64,000 nucleotides of DNA. Source: Pseudomonas lini (GTDB lineage Bacteria; Pseudomonadota; Gammaproteobacteria; Pseudomonadales; Pseudomonadaceae). The stretch covers positions 3,224,001 to 3,288,000 of the forward strand of contig NZ_OZ061318.1 in assembly GCF_964063345.1 (NCBI RefSeq). Reading direction: 5' to 3'. Position numbers and translations under genes: made by a program. The stretch's first letter is position 1. Every line of letters begins with the position of its first letter. This document shows, in pieces, positions 30,290 through 39,493 of the stretch. Below the pieces are notes generated by a model that ran no database searches, was not told where the DNA came from, and worked only from the letters and a program-made list of their open reading frames with translations.

Positions 30290-32411
30290 CTGGCTCCGTC
30301 ATGTGCTTTGCCTGAGCCTCAGCCTGCCGTTGGGTTCGGCGCTGGCCTGCGGGCCGGACTTCCCCATGCGCCTGCTGGACAACCGTGGCCAGTCGCTGGC
30401 GGAGCTGCCGGAAGGTAACTTCAACTTTGAGATCAGTCGCCTCGGGCATGCCATCGCGGGACTGAAAAATGTCACGGCTGCCACCAACATTCCGGGGGAC
30501 GGTTACGGCGATGCGCCAGATTACGCGGGTCAGCGCAACACCGCCGAACAGGCCGGTCTGACGCCTGAGCAGCAAGCGCTGGTGCAACAGCTGCGCAGCC
30601 TGACCGATGCCTATCAGGTTGAAGAGCAGGGCGCGAGCCTGCCGGCCGAGCATCTGTTCTATCTGGCGGGCGCTGTGGCGTTCAACGCGGGTGACCATGG
30701 TTTGGCCGCCGAATACTTTCAGAAAGTGCTGGTGCTGCCGGCGGATCAACGCGCGTTGCGCAGTACCTGGGCGGCTTACTCGTTGGGGCGGGCATTGTTT
30801 GCCATGAGTTCAGAGGCGGGCGCGGGTCCCGACCTGCTGACTCAATCTCGAAAGGCCTTCGAGCAGACTCGTCAGCTGAGCATCGACGGCTTCAGTGACC
30901 CGTTGGAGCTGGGTGTTGCCAGCCTCGGCGAAGAAGCGCGAGTGGCTCGCACCGCGGGTGATTGGGATGGCGCCATCAAACTTTATGCGACGCAGAACCT
31001 CCACGGTTCGGCGGTGGGCTACAGCTCGTTGAAGTTGTTGATGGCCGATCTGATGGCAATGCCCGACGATCAACTGGCCGTGTTGCTCAAGGGCAAAGCG
31101 GTGCAGCAACTGGTGACGGCGTCGTTGATCAGTCGATTGGGCTGGTCATTCGGTGATCAACCGCCGAACGAACAGAAACTGATCAAACTGCTGCAAAACA
31201 GCACCCGCGGCAGCCTGGATAACGCCGATCGCCTGGCGGCGATGAATTATCAACAGGGCGATTACGCCAGCGCCAAAGCCTTCCTCAAACAGGCCGGTGA
31301 CGGTGGTCTCGCATGGTGGCTGCGGGCGAAACTGGCGTTGCGTGATGGCGACAAAAGCGCTGCCGCCGCGGCGTATGCCAAGGCAGCCCAGGCCTTTCCG
31401 CAGAACGAGTCCTGGGGCGAACGACGGACCCCGGACTGGGATTACGAAACGGTGCAGCCCAAGTGCCGGGTCGACGGCGAAAGCGCGATCCTGGCCCTGC
31501 AGCGTGGCGATTATCTGCAAGCCTTTGATCAGCTCTATCGCAGCCAAAGCATTTACTGGTACGACGCAGCCACCGTTGCCGAGCGGGTGCTGACCCTCGA
31601 TGAACTCAAGCAGTACGTCGACACTCAGGTGCCCGCACCGCCGCCGCTCAGCCAGCAGGATCGCGACAATTATGTGCCGTTGCCGGTGGCCGCAAACCTG
31701 CGCAATTTGCTCGGGCGGCGCCTGTTGCGCGAAGAACGTTACGATGAAGCACCGGCTTACTTCGACAATATCGATCTGCAGAACAAGGCCAAGGCGTACG
31801 GGCAGTTACGTCAGGAGGCGGACGCTGCCTGGTGGCCGACCAAACGTGCCGCTGCGTTGTTCAATGCCGCTGGGATGGCACGCCGATGGGGAATGGAGCT
31901 TCTCGGCTACGAAATGGCGCCGGATTACGCCACATTCGGTGGTAATTACAGCCTTGAGAGCCGTGAGCTAAAGGTCGGTCCGTTAGTGGCTGAAGATGAA
32001 GTCCTGCGTCAGCAAGCCAGCGCCGCTCAACCCGATGAGCGCTATCACTATCGTTATGTCGCAACAGCTTTGGCCAGTCGTGCTGCCGATAATCTGCCCC
32101 ATACCAGCCATGCTTTTGCGGCGGTGTTGTGTGCGGCGGCGGGGTGGAACACCAGCCTTGAAGAGGAGAGTGCCTTCTATCAACGCTATGTAAAAGAAGG
32201 GGCGTACGTGGATTGGGCGGAGAACTTCGGTCACCAATGTCCTTATCCCGACTTTCAGAACGCCAGCAAACGCTATGTAACCCAGGCCACCGATGCTACG
32301 CGTTCGATGCTGCGGCCCTATAAGAAACCGGTGCAAGTAGGCGCTATTGTGGCGATCACGGCGGCGGCGCTGTTACTGATTAGCCGCCGCCACCGTCGTA
32401 GAGCGCGATAG
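30276..32411 (+). CDS. Uncharacterised envelope protein with signal peptide and C-terminal TM anchor
   Basis: 711 residues from ATG 30276, chosen because AAGGAGG lies 7 bp upstream; the in-frame upstream extension runs inside the previous gene. There is a signal peptide (about 1-25, ending LGSALA-CGPDFP), a long helical-repeat body with TPR/Sel1-like features (YLAGAVAFNAGDHGLAAEYF; DYASAKAFLKQAGDGG) and a C-terminal membrane segment IVAITAAALLLISRR. I do not recognise a named family. It is probably periplasmic, anchored by its tail, and works with the coupled DUF3142 lipoprotein. Confidence 0.72.
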   Translation: MFTRNWLRHVLCLSLSLPLGSALACGPDFPMRLLDNRGQSLAELPEGNFNFEISRLGHAIAGLKNVTAATNIPGDGYGDAPDYAGQRNTAEQAGLTPEQQALVQQLRSLTDAYQVEEQGASLPAEHLFYLAGAVAFNAGDHGLAAEYFQKVLVLPADQRALRSTWAAYSLGRALFAMSSEAGAGPDLLTQSRKAFEQTRQLSIDGFSDPLELGVASLGEEARVARTAGDWDGAIKLYATQNLHGSAVGYSSLKLLMADLMAMPDDQLAVLLKGKAVQQLVTASLISRLGWSFGDQPPNEQKLIKLLQNSTRGSLDNADRLAAMNYQQGDYASAKAFLKQAGDGGLAWWLRAKLALRDGDKSAAAAAYAKAAQAFPQNESWGERRTPDWDYETVQPKCRVDGESAILALQRGDYLQAFDQLYRSQSIYWYDAATVAERVLTLDELKQYVDTQVPAPPPLSQQDRDNYVPLPVAANLRNLLGRRLLREERYDEAPAYFDNIDLQNKAKAYGQLRQEADAAWWPTKRAAALFNAAGMARRWGMELLGYEMAPDYATFGGNYSLESRELKVGPLVAEDEVLRQQASAAQPDERYHYRYVATALASRAADNLPHTSHAFAAVLCAAAGWNTSLEEESAFYQRYVKEGAYVDWAENFGHQCPYPDFQNASKRYVTQATDATRSMLRPYKKPVQVGAIVAITAAALLLISRRHRRRAR

Positions 32412-32414
32412 CCC

Positions 32415-33044
32415 TCAAACCTGTTGCACAAAGGTCAGCCGCACCGCGAAGCCGATCAGCAGGCTGCCGAACAACCACTGCTGCACCCGCTGGGCCGATG
32501 GACTGCGTTGCAGCCAGCGGCCCAGTGCTGCGCCGACCAGCGCGTAGGCGCTGTCGAACAACAACCCGACACCGACCAGCATCACGCCCAGCGTTGCAAA
32601 TTGCGCGAGCACTGGCCCGGCATGAGGCTCAATGAACTGCGGCAACAGCACCGAGCAGAACAGCAGCGCCTTGGGGTTGAGCAGGTTGGTCAGCAAACCG
32701 CGCTGGATCGCCTCGCGCCAATGCGGTTTTTCGGTGGTTGGGTCTGTACTGTTCAAGCTCGGCAGCATCGTGGTGCGCAGGCACTGAATGCCAATCCACA
32801 GCAGGTACGCGGCCCCGACCAGGCGCACTACGTCGAAGGTCCACGGTGCGGTCTTGAATAGCGCCGCCAAACCCAACGCGGCCAAGGCCACATGACAACC
32901 ACGCGCCACGCCCAGCCCCAATGCCGTGGCCAGCGCCGCGCCTTTGCCCTGACGCGCGCCGGTTTGCAACAGCAGAATCATGTCCGGGCCGGGCAACAGG
33001 TACACCACCGCCAGTGCCATGAAAAACAGCCAGAGTCCTGCCAT
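32415..33044 (-). CDS. LysE/RhtB family amino-acid exporter
   Basis: 209 residues with about six hydrophobic segments and the family's N-terminal YLLPGPDMILLLQTGARQG (PGP motif). Such proteins export amino acids or related metabolites at the inner membrane. It is divergent from an Lrp/AsnC-type regulator across a 145-bp gap, the classic arrangement for a regulator and its exporter. The substrate is not readable. Confidence 0.9.
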   Translation of the reverse strand: MAGLWLFFMALAVVYLLPGPDMILLLQTGARQGKGAALATALGLGVARGCHVALAALGLAALFKTAPWTFDVVRLVGAAYLLWIGIQCLRTTMLPSLNSTDPTTEKPHWREAIQRGLLTNLLNPKALLFCSVLLPQFIEPHAGPVLAQFATLGVMLVGVGLLFDSAYALVGAALGRWLQRSPSAQRVQQWLFGSLLIGFAVRLTFVQQV

Positions 33045-33136
33045 GTTTCACCCCATTCGTTGTCGATTTGGTGAGATCAGTCTACGGCTGAGGGGCAGGG
33101 CAGGTGGTTGCGTAGTCAGCTTCTAAAGCTTCTATA

Positions 33137-33187
33137 TTTGGCATAACCTGCCATTTTGTGATGATTGAACCATCGGGATATGCCAAA
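33137..33187. promoter_or_regulatory. Candidate operator for the Lrp-type regulator
   Basis: TTTGGCATA (33137-33145) and its perfect reverse complement TATGCCAAA (33179-33187) are 42 bp apart centre to centre, four helical turns. They lie in the exporter/regulator intergenic region. The right half-site ends two bases before the regulator's ATG, which fits autoregulation. This is inference from symmetry and position. Confidence 0.5.
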
Positions 33188-33189
33188 CC

Positions 33190-33663
33190 ATGAAACTGGA
33201 CGCCTACGACCGCAAGATTCTTGCGGCGCTGCAAAGGGACGGACGCCTGAGCAACGTGCAATTGGCTGACGAGATTGGCCTGTCTGCCTCGCCTTGTTTA
33301 CGTCGTGTGCGGATGCTGGAAGAGGCGGGAGTGATTCGCGGCTATCAGGCCAATCTGGATCGAGATGAAGTGGGCCTTGGGCTGACGGTGTTTGTCGGGG
33401 TCAAAGTCGAACGACACAACGATGAACAGGCCGAAGCCTTTCGCTTGGCGGTGACGGCATTGCCTGAAGTGATTTCGGCATTCCTGGTGTCAGGCGAGTC
33501 GGATTTTCTGCTGCAAGTGGTGGTGCCGGATTTGCGCGCCTATGACCGGTTTCTGACAGGGCGTCTGCTGAAATTGCCGGGTGTGAGCGACATTCGCAGC
33601 AATTTTGCGATTCATACGGTAAAGACACCGGGGGCACTGCCATTGGAGCATTTGCCGCTTTAG
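33190..33663 (+). CDS. Lrp/AsnC-family transcriptional regulator
   Basis: 157 residues. The N-terminal winged helix (about 4-55) has YDRKILAALQRDGRLSNVQL and SASPCLRRVRMLEEAGVI. The C-terminal RAM/effector domain is about 70-150 (AFLVSGESDFLLQVVVPDL). It likely senses an amino acid and controls the divergent LysE-type exporter. A 9-bp inverted repeat in front of the gene is a candidate site. Confidence 0.92.
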   Translation: MKLDAYDRKILAALQRDGRLSNVQLADEIGLSASPCLRRVRMLEEAGVIRGYQANLDRDEVGLGLTVFVGVKVERHNDEQAEAFRLAVTALPEVISAFLVSGESDFLLQVVVPDLRAYDRFLTGRLLKLPGVSDIRSNFAIHTVKTPGALPLEHLPL

Positions 33664-33673
33664 ACCGAGTCAG

Positions 33674-33784
33674 GATCGTTCCCATGCTCTGCGTGGGAAT
33701 GCCTCTACGGACGCTCCGCGTTCGGCTCTTGATGTGACGCGGAGCGTCACGGGCTGCATTCCCACGCAGAGCGTGGGAACGATC
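33674..33784. repeat. Long inverted repeat of the GATCGTTCCCA class
   Basis: Arms GATCGTTCCC... (33674-33702) and the complement ending GGGAACGATC (33756-33784) match over 29 bp with one mismatch. The inner part also folds (ACGCTCCGCG / CGCGGAGCGT). It lies between the converging regulator and lpd genes. Confidence 0.9.
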
Positions 33785-33816
33785 AAGCGGTAGACCAGCT
33801 GCCGCCAATCTCCGCC

Positions 33817-35217
33817 CTACATCTGCGTCGCCATCCCCTCCACATCCATTGCCGCCTGGCGCAAGGCTTCGGAGCGGGTCGGGTGTGGATGACAGGTCAG
33901 GGCGATGTCTTCGGCCGAGGCGCTGAACTCCATGGCCACGCAATATTCGCCAATCATTTCACTGACGCTCGGGCCCACAAGATGCACGCCGAGGACTTCG
34001 TCAGTGCGCTCATCGGCCAATACTTTGGCGAAGCCTTCGGTTTCATGATTAATTTTCGCCCGGCTGTTGGCGGTGAAGGGAAACTTGCCGACCTTATAGG
34101 CGCGACCTTCGGCCTTCAGCTGTTCTTCGGTCTTGCCGACGCTGGCCAGCTCCGGTTTGGTGTAGATCACGCTGGGGATCAGGTCGTAATTGACCTCGCC
34201 AGCCTTGCCGACGATTTGCTCGATGCAGGCCATGGCTTCGTCTTCGGCCTTGTGGGCGAGCATCGGCCCCGACGTGACATCACCGATTACCCAGACGCCA
34301 GCGGCCTCGGTGCGGTGGCCCTTATTGGCGAGCATCCCGCGTTTGTCCGTGGCGAGACCGACGTTTTCCAGTCCCAGGCCTTGGGTATAAGGGCGTCGAC
34401 CAATGGCCACCAACACGTAATCGGCTTCAAGCAGCTCGGCGGTGCCACCCGCGGCCGGTTCGACGCTGAGCTGAACACCGCTTGCCGACGTCGTGGCGCT
34501 GGTGACTTTCGAACTCAACTTGAAGCTGATGCCTTGCTTGCTCAATGAGCGCTGAAGGGTCTTGCCCGCTTCACCATCCACACCGGGGCAGATCCGGTCG
34601 AGAAATTCGACCACCGTCACCTGGGCGCCCAAGCGCCGCCATACCGAACCCAGCTCCAGGCCGATCACCCCGGCACCGATCACCACCAGGTGCTTCGGTA
34701 CTTCGTTCAGCGACAGGGCGCCCGTGGAGTCGAGGATGCGTTTGTTATCGATGTCCACGCCGGGCAGGGGAGTGGGTTCGGAACCGGTGGCGATAACGAT
34801 GTCCTTGGCCCTCAGCTCGGTCTTGACGCCCTGGCTGTCGGTCACCGTGACTTTGCCCGGCCCGTCGATGTGGCCCCAGCCCTTGATCCAGTCGACTTTG
34901 TTTTTGCGAAACAGAAACTCGATGCCTTTGGTCAGCCCGGTAACGCTTTCATCCTTCTGTTTCATCATTTGAACAAGGTTGAGGACGGGTTTGACCTCAA
35001 TCCCCAGGTTGGCGAATTCCGCCCCCATGGCCGCGTCGTAGAGTTCGGAGGCATGCAGCAGGGCCTTGGACGGCATGCAGCCGACATTCAGGCAGGTCCC
35101 GCCCAGAGTGGCGCGGCCTTCCACGCACGCCACTTTCAAGCCCAACTGCCCGGCGCGGATCGCTGCGTTGTAACCGCCGGGGCCGGCGCCCAGAATTACG
35201 ACGTCATAGGTGCTCAT
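33817..35217 (-). CDS. lpd3: Dihydrolipoyl dehydrogenase
   Basis: FAD enzyme that reoxidises dihydrolipoamide with NAD+, 466 residues. The N-terminal FAD motif GAGPGGYNAA is followed by the redox disulphide GGTCLNVGCMPSK (Cys42/Cys47), the NAD-binding IGAGVIGLELG at about 180, and the catalytic histidine HPHPTRSEA near the C terminus. It stands alone, away from any 2-oxoacid dehydrogenase genes, like P. aeruginosa lpd3. The symbol rests on that resemblance; the enzymatic call is firm. Confidence 0.93.
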   Translation of the reverse strand: MSTYDVVILGAGPGGYNAAIRAGQLGLKVACVEGRATLGGTCLNVGCMPSKALLHASELYDAAMGAEFANLGIEVKPVLNLVQMMKQKDESVTGLTKGIEFLFRKNKVDWIKGWGHIDGPGKVTVTDSQGVKTELRAKDIVIATGSEPTPLPGVDIDNKRILDSTGALSLNEVPKHLVVIGAGVIGLELGSVWRRLGAQVTVVEFLDRICPGVDGEAGKTLQRSLSKQGISFKLSSKVTSATTSASGVQLSVEPAAGGTAELLEADYVLVAIGRRPYTQGLGLENVGLATDKRGMLANKGHRTEAAGVWVIGDVTSGPMLAHKAEDEAMACIEQIVGKAGEVNYDLIPSVIYTKPELASVGKTEEQLKAEGRAYKVGKFPFTANSRAKINHETEGFAKVLADERTDEVLGVHLVGPSVSEMIGEYCVAMEFSASAEDIALTCHPHPTRSEALRQAAMDVEGMATQM

Positions 35218-35380
35218 GGTGCAACTCCTGGATTGAGAGGGACGGGATCGAAAAAAAGTAGTCTTCAGAAAAAATTACGAACGTAATATGAGCGTTTCTC
35301 AGCATTTCGGTCAAGGCTTCAGCTTGGCGACAGGTTTAACGCTTTTACATAGAACGATTCAGGACGAAAATTTCACCATT

Positions 35381-35399
35381 TTCGTTATATCGTAACGAA
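35381..35399. promoter_or_regulatory. Zur-like palindrome before the SPFH/HmtA operon
   Basis: TTCGTTATATCGTAACGAA has perfect 7-bp arms. Its centre GTTATATCGTAAC (35384-35396) matches 11 of 13 bases of the two clear Zur boxes in this window (GTTATATTATAAC type). It lies 29-47 bp before the first gene of the operon, in the promoter position. Confidence 0.55.
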
Positions 35400-35427
35400 T
35401 TGTGATGTGAGCAATGGCTGGGGTGGT

Positions 35428-37392
35428 ATGCAAGTCGATCTCGATGGCGATGGAGCACAGATAGCAGGGCTGCCGCGCTTTCAGCAGGCGGTGGTTCAAG
35501 GACGGCGATTGCGGCAATTCGCGATCGGTTTGGGTGCCTTGGCTGGCGCAGGGTTGGTGCTGGCGTTTTTTGTCGGGCTGTTTGCGCCGCAGTCGCTTTG
35601 GCCGGCGTTGCTGGTCAATCAGAGCGCCGGTTTGCTGGTGCTGGTCGCCGGCCTGCAATCAGCTTGGTGGGTGACGCAATGGCGCGCACGGGCGATGAAT
35701 CCGGCTGTGTTGGTGCCGGTGGTTGTCGCTGAGGAAGTCGTTGCCGCTGAAGGCTGGTACGAGCGGTTGCTGGACCGGATCAGTCAGCGTTGGTTGCGCT
35801 TGCTGGGGCAGATCGGTGCACCGACGCTATGGCTTGGCGGCTGGGCATTGTTGATGCTGTACAGCATCGAGCAAATCTGGAATCTGACCTTGCCGCCCGC
35901 TGCGCTGGGGTTGTCGGCCAGTGTCGGCGCCGCGCTGTCGTTGTTGCTGGCGTTCGGTTTGCTGGTGCTGGAGCGGCAACTGGCGCAGGAAAACGTCGCC
36001 CAGTGGCCCGAAGCAGGGTCGTTGGCGCAGCTGACGCGGGTCGCGATTATTTGCCTGGTGCTCAGCGCCCTGTGTTTGTTGTTCGGCAGCGAAACATCGG
36101 TCTGGCCGGTGCGTCTGGCGGTGCTGATCGGCTTGCTGCCGGGGCTGGTCGCTGTCGAGTTGCTGCTGCGCGCCGTGTTGTCGCTGTTCAGTCCCCGTCG
36201 TGAACAGCTGGAACCGGCGTTGCTGGCGCGAAGCTTCGTCGCCGACATGCTGCGCTGGCCGCCGCAGCCTTTGCTCGCATTGCAGCACGAACTGCACAAC
36301 CGCTTCGGTATCGACCTGCGACAAATCTGGGCCTTCACCTACATGCGCCGGGCGTTTTTACCGGTGCTGGCGGTGGTGGCAATCGTCGGTTGGTCGCTCA
36401 CCGGCATTCACGAAATATCGCTGCAGGGGCGCGGTATCTATGAGCGCTTTGGCAAACCGGTGGAAGTTTTCGGTCCTGGTTTGCACGCTGGTTTACCGTG
36501 GCCGCTGGGCCGCGTGCTGAGCGTCGAGAACGGCGTGGTCCACGAGTTGGCCACCAGCGTTGGCGAAACCTCGGCACCAGTCGCAGCCGAACCTGCCGAA
36601 GGCCCGGCACCGGCGATTGCCAATCGCTTGTGGGATGCCAGCCATGTGAACGACAAATCCCAAGTCATCGCCAGCAGCCGCGCCGACAAACAGAGCTTCC
36701 AGATCGTCAACATGGATGTGCGCTTCGTCTATCGCATTGGCCTGAGCGATCAGGCGGCGCTGGCAGCAACGTACAACAGCGCCGATGTGCCAACGTTGAT
36801 CCGCAGCACCGCCAGCCGGATTCTGGTTCACGACTTCGCCTCGCGAACCCTTGATGGTTTGCTCGGCGAGGACAGGGTAGGGCTCGCCGAAGAAATCGGT
36901 CGCGCTGTGCAGGCTGACCTGCAAAAACTCGACAGCGGCGTGGAAATTCTCGCCACGGTGGTTGAAGCCATTCATCCGCCAGCGGGGGCCGCCAACGCTT
37001 ATCACGGCGTGCAAGCGGCGCAGATTGGTGCTCAGGCATTGATTTCCCGTGAGCGCGGTGCAGCGGCGGAGGCGACCAATCAGGCGCAATTGCAGGCCAG
37101 CATCGCTCATGATCAAGCCACGGCCAGTGCTCATGAAATCAATTCGACCGCTCAGGCCGCCGACCTGAAATTTGCCGCCGAGCGAAAGGCTTTTTCCAGC
37201 GCCGGCCAGGCCTTCGTGCTGGAGCAATACCTCAGTCAACTGACCCAAGGTTTGGCCAACGCCAAGTTGCTGGTTCTCGATCATCGTCTGGGCGGCAGCG
37301 GTAATGCACCGACCATCGACCTACGTACATTCACGCTGCCGGCTGATCCTGCGCCGCCGCGTAATACTGTTCAACCTGGAGCTGTCCATTGA
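35428..37392 (+). CDS. Polytopic SPFH/band-7 (HflK-like) membrane protein
   Basis: 654 residues from ATG 35428; a GTG 21 bp earlier is also possible. The first half has about six transmembrane segments (FAIGLGALAGAGLVLAFFVG; AGLLVLVAGLQSAWWV; LAVLIGLLPGLVAVELLL and others) and a further one at about 310-325. An SPFH domain follows (GRGIYERFGKPVEVFGPGLH), then an Ala/Gln-rich coiled coil (about 530-610). SPFH proteins form rings in the inner membrane. It is the first gene of a four-gene operon with overlapping stops and starts that ends in a metal ATPase. P. aeruginosa has the same set next to hmtA (PA2435). Confidence 0.8.
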   Translation: MQVDLDGDGAQIAGLPRFQQAVVQGRRLRQFAIGLGALAGAGLVLAFFVGLFAPQSLWPALLVNQSAGLLVLVAGLQSAWWVTQWRARAMNPAVLVPVVVAEEVVAAEGWYERLLDRISQRWLRLLGQIGAPTLWLGGWALLMLYSIEQIWNLTLPPAALGLSASVGAALSLLLAFGLLVLERQLAQENVAQWPEAGSLAQLTRVAIICLVLSALCLLFGSETSVWPVRLAVLIGLLPGLVAVELLLRAVLSLFSPRREQLEPALLARSFVADMLRWPPQPLLALQHELHNRFGIDLRQIWAFTYMRRAFLPVLAVVAIVGWSLTGIHEISLQGRGIYERFGKPVEVFGPGLHAGLPWPLGRVLSVENGVVHELATSVGETSAPVAAEPAEGPAPAIANRLWDASHVNDKSQVIASSRADKQSFQIVNMDVRFVYRIGLSDQAALAATYNSADVPTLIRSTASRILVHDFASRTLDGLLGEDRVGLAEEIGRAVQADLQKLDSGVEILATVVEAIHPPAGAANAYHGVQAAQIGAQALISRERGAAAEATNQAQLQASIAHDQATASAHEINSTAQAADLKFAAERKAFSSAGQAFVLEQYLSQLTQGLANAKLLVLDHRLGGSGNAPTIDLRTFTLPADPAPPRNTVQPGAVH

Positions 37393-38438
37393 GCCAGTCG
37401 ACGCCTACTCACAATCGCGATCACGATGATCACGCCGGCCACGATCACGGCCATGGCGGGCATCACCACGGTCATCACCATCATCACCACGGTGATCCAC
37501 AAGAAGCTGGCCCTTTCCCGTGGCGGCGAATGGGTTGGGCGGCGCTGCTGGTGGCGTTTGCCATTGCGGCAGCGAGCCTGGTGCAAGTGCGCTCGGGCGA
37601 GGCCACGGTGATTACGCGCTTCGGCAATCCATCGCGGGTGTTGCTGGAGCCGGGACTTGGTTGGCGTTGGCCGGCACCGTTCGAGGCGGCGATCCCGGTG
37701 GATCTGCGGCTGCGTACCACCTCCAGCGGTTTGCAGGATGTGGGCACGCGCGATGGCCTGCGCATCATCGTGCAAGCCTACGTGGCCTGGCAGGTGCAGG
37801 GTGATCCAGACAACGTGCAACGTTTTATGCGCGCCGTACAGAACCAGCCGGACGAAGCGGCACGGCAGATCCGCACCTTTGTAGGCTCGGCGCTGGAAAC
37901 CACCGCCAGCAGTTTCGATCTGGCCAACCTGGTGAACACCGATGCCAACCAAGTACGCATCGCCGATTTTGAAGCACAGCTGCGCCAGCAGATCGATCAA
38001 CAGTTGCTCACCACTTATGGCGTGCGAGTGCTGCAAGTCGGCATCGAGCGTTTAACCTTGCCGTCGGTGACGCTCACCGCGACTGTCGATCGTATGCGCG
38101 CCGAGCGTGAAACCATCGCCACTGAACGCACGGCCATCGGCAAGCGTGAAGCCGCGCAAATTCGCTCTGCGGCAGAGCGTGATGCGCGGATCGTGCAAGC
38201 TGATGCGACAGTGAAAGCTGCGGACATCGAAGCCCAATCCCGCGTCGAAGCCGCGCAGATTTACGGCCGTGCCTACGCCGGTTCGCCGCAGCTCTACAAC
38301 TTGCTGCGTTCTCTCGACACCTTGGGCACCATCGTCACGCCGGGCACCAAACTGATTTTACGTACCGATGCCGCGCCGTTTCGGGTGTTGGTTGACGGTC
38401 CGCCGACGCTCGATAACAAGTCCGGATCGCAGCCATGA
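37389..38438 (+). CDS. HflC-like SPFH protein with histidine-rich N terminus
   Basis: 349 residues, TTG start inside the previous stop (TTGA), with GGAGC upstream. Residues about 8-34 contain 15 histidines, including HHH and HHHHHH runs, with Asp and Gly: a likely zinc-binding cytoplasmic or exposed tail. One transmembrane helix (about 48-66) is followed by an SPFH domain (SGEATVITRFGNPSRVLLEPG) and a coiled coil rich in ERETIATERTAIGKREAAQI. It probably assembles with the two neighbouring SPFH proteins around the HmtA-like ATPase. Confidence 0.82.
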   Translation: MSQSTPTHNRDHDDHAGHDHGHGGHHHGHHHHHHGDPQEAGPFPWRRMGWAALLVAFAIAAASLVQVRSGEATVITRFGNPSRVLLEPGLGWRWPAPFEAAIPVDLRLRTTSSGLQDVGTRDGLRIIVQAYVAWQVQGDPDNVQRFMRAVQNQPDEAARQIRTFVGSALETTASSFDLANLVNTDANQVRIADFEAQLRQQIDQQLLTTYGVRVLQVGIERLTLPSVTLTATVDRMRAERETIATERTAIGKREAAQIRSAAERDARIVQADATVKAADIEAQSRVEAAQIYGRAYAGSPQLYNLLRSLDTLGTIVTPGTKLILRTDAAPFRVLVDGPPTLDNKSGSQP

Positions 38439-39493
38439 GTTTAGTTCCACGTGGAACAAATGAGTTGAGCAGCCCCTGGATTCAGGCCGGGCGCTTGGCT
38501 TTTTTGGCGCTGTACGCCGTGACCGTGTTGGCTGCTTTGGCGTGGGCATTCTCCAATGTGCGGCAAATCGACCCGCAAAATCGTGCCGTGGTGCTGCACT
38601 TCGGCGCACTGGATCGCATTCAAAATGCCGGTTTGCTGTTGGCATGGCCGCGCCCGTTCGAGCAGGTAATCCTGTTGCCGGCAGCGGATCGGGTGATCGA
38701 GCGCCGTGTAGAAAATCTGCTGCGCATGGATGCTGCATTGCAGGCGGATCGAGTGGCGAGTTTCGCCACGCCGATCAGCGATGCGCTCGCCGGCTCAGGT
38801 TATTTGTTGACCGGTGATGCAGGTGTTGTGCAACTGGATGTGCGGGTGTTCTACAAAGTCACCGAGCCGTATGCCTTCGTTCTTCAAGGTGAACATGTGC
38901 TGCCGGCACTGGATCGGCTGGTGACCCGCAGCGCCGTGGCGCTCACCGCCGCACGAGACCTGGACACCATTCTGGTGGCTCGACCGGAACTGATCGGTGC
39001 CGACAATCAGGCCGCTGAGCGCCGCGAACGTCTACGCGGCGATCTGGTGCGGGGCATCAATCAGCGCTTGGCCGAACTGACGGCGACGGGACAGGGGATG
39101 GGCATCGAAGTGGTGCGGGTCGATGTGCAGTCGAGTCTGCCCGGCCCGGCGGTGAACGCGTTCAATGCAGTATTAACTGCCAGTCAGCAAGCCGACAAAG
39201 TCGTGGCCAACGCACGCACTGAAGCCGAGAAACTGACTCAGTCGGCCAACGAACAAGCCGACCGCACGCTGCAAGTGGCTCACGCCCAAGCCAGCGAACG
39301 CTTGGCCAAAGCCTCTGCCGACACCGCCACGGTGCTGAGTTTGGCCAAGGCGCAACAACAGGGCACTGACCCGCAAATGCTGCTGCGTATTTACCGTGAG
39401 CGGATGCCGAAGATTCTCGGGCAGGCCGGCTCGGTGACCACGGTTGATCCGAAAGACGATTCCCGCCTGATCATTCAGGGAGCTGCGCAATGA
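38435..39493 (+). CDS. HflK-like SPFH membrane protein
   Basis: 352 residues. Transmembrane helix about 25-45 (LAFLALYAVTVLAALAW), SPFH domain from about 50 (IDPQNRAVVLHFGALDRI) and a C-terminal coiled coil (ASQQADKVVANARTEAEKL...). The start overlaps the previous stop (ATGA) and its own stop overlaps the ATPase start in the same way. It is not the FtsH-modulator hflK, which sits with hfq-hflX; this is a paralog dedicated to the metal operon. Confidence 0.82.
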   Translation: MSLVPRGTNELSSPWIQAGRLAFLALYAVTVLAALAWAFSNVRQIDPQNRAVVLHFGALDRIQNAGLLLAWPRPFEQVILLPAADRVIERRVENLLRMDAALQADRVASFATPISDALAGSGYLLTGDAGVVQLDVRVFYKVTEPYAFVLQGEHVLPALDRLVTRSAVALTAARDLDTILVARPELIGADNQAAERRERLRGDLVRGINQRLAELTATGQGMGIEVVRVDVQSSLPGPAVNAFNAVLTASQQADKVVANARTEAEKLTQSANEQADRTLQVAHAQASERLAKASADTATVLSLAKAQQQGTDPQMLLRIYRERMPKILGQAGSVTTVDPKDDSRLIIQGAAQ

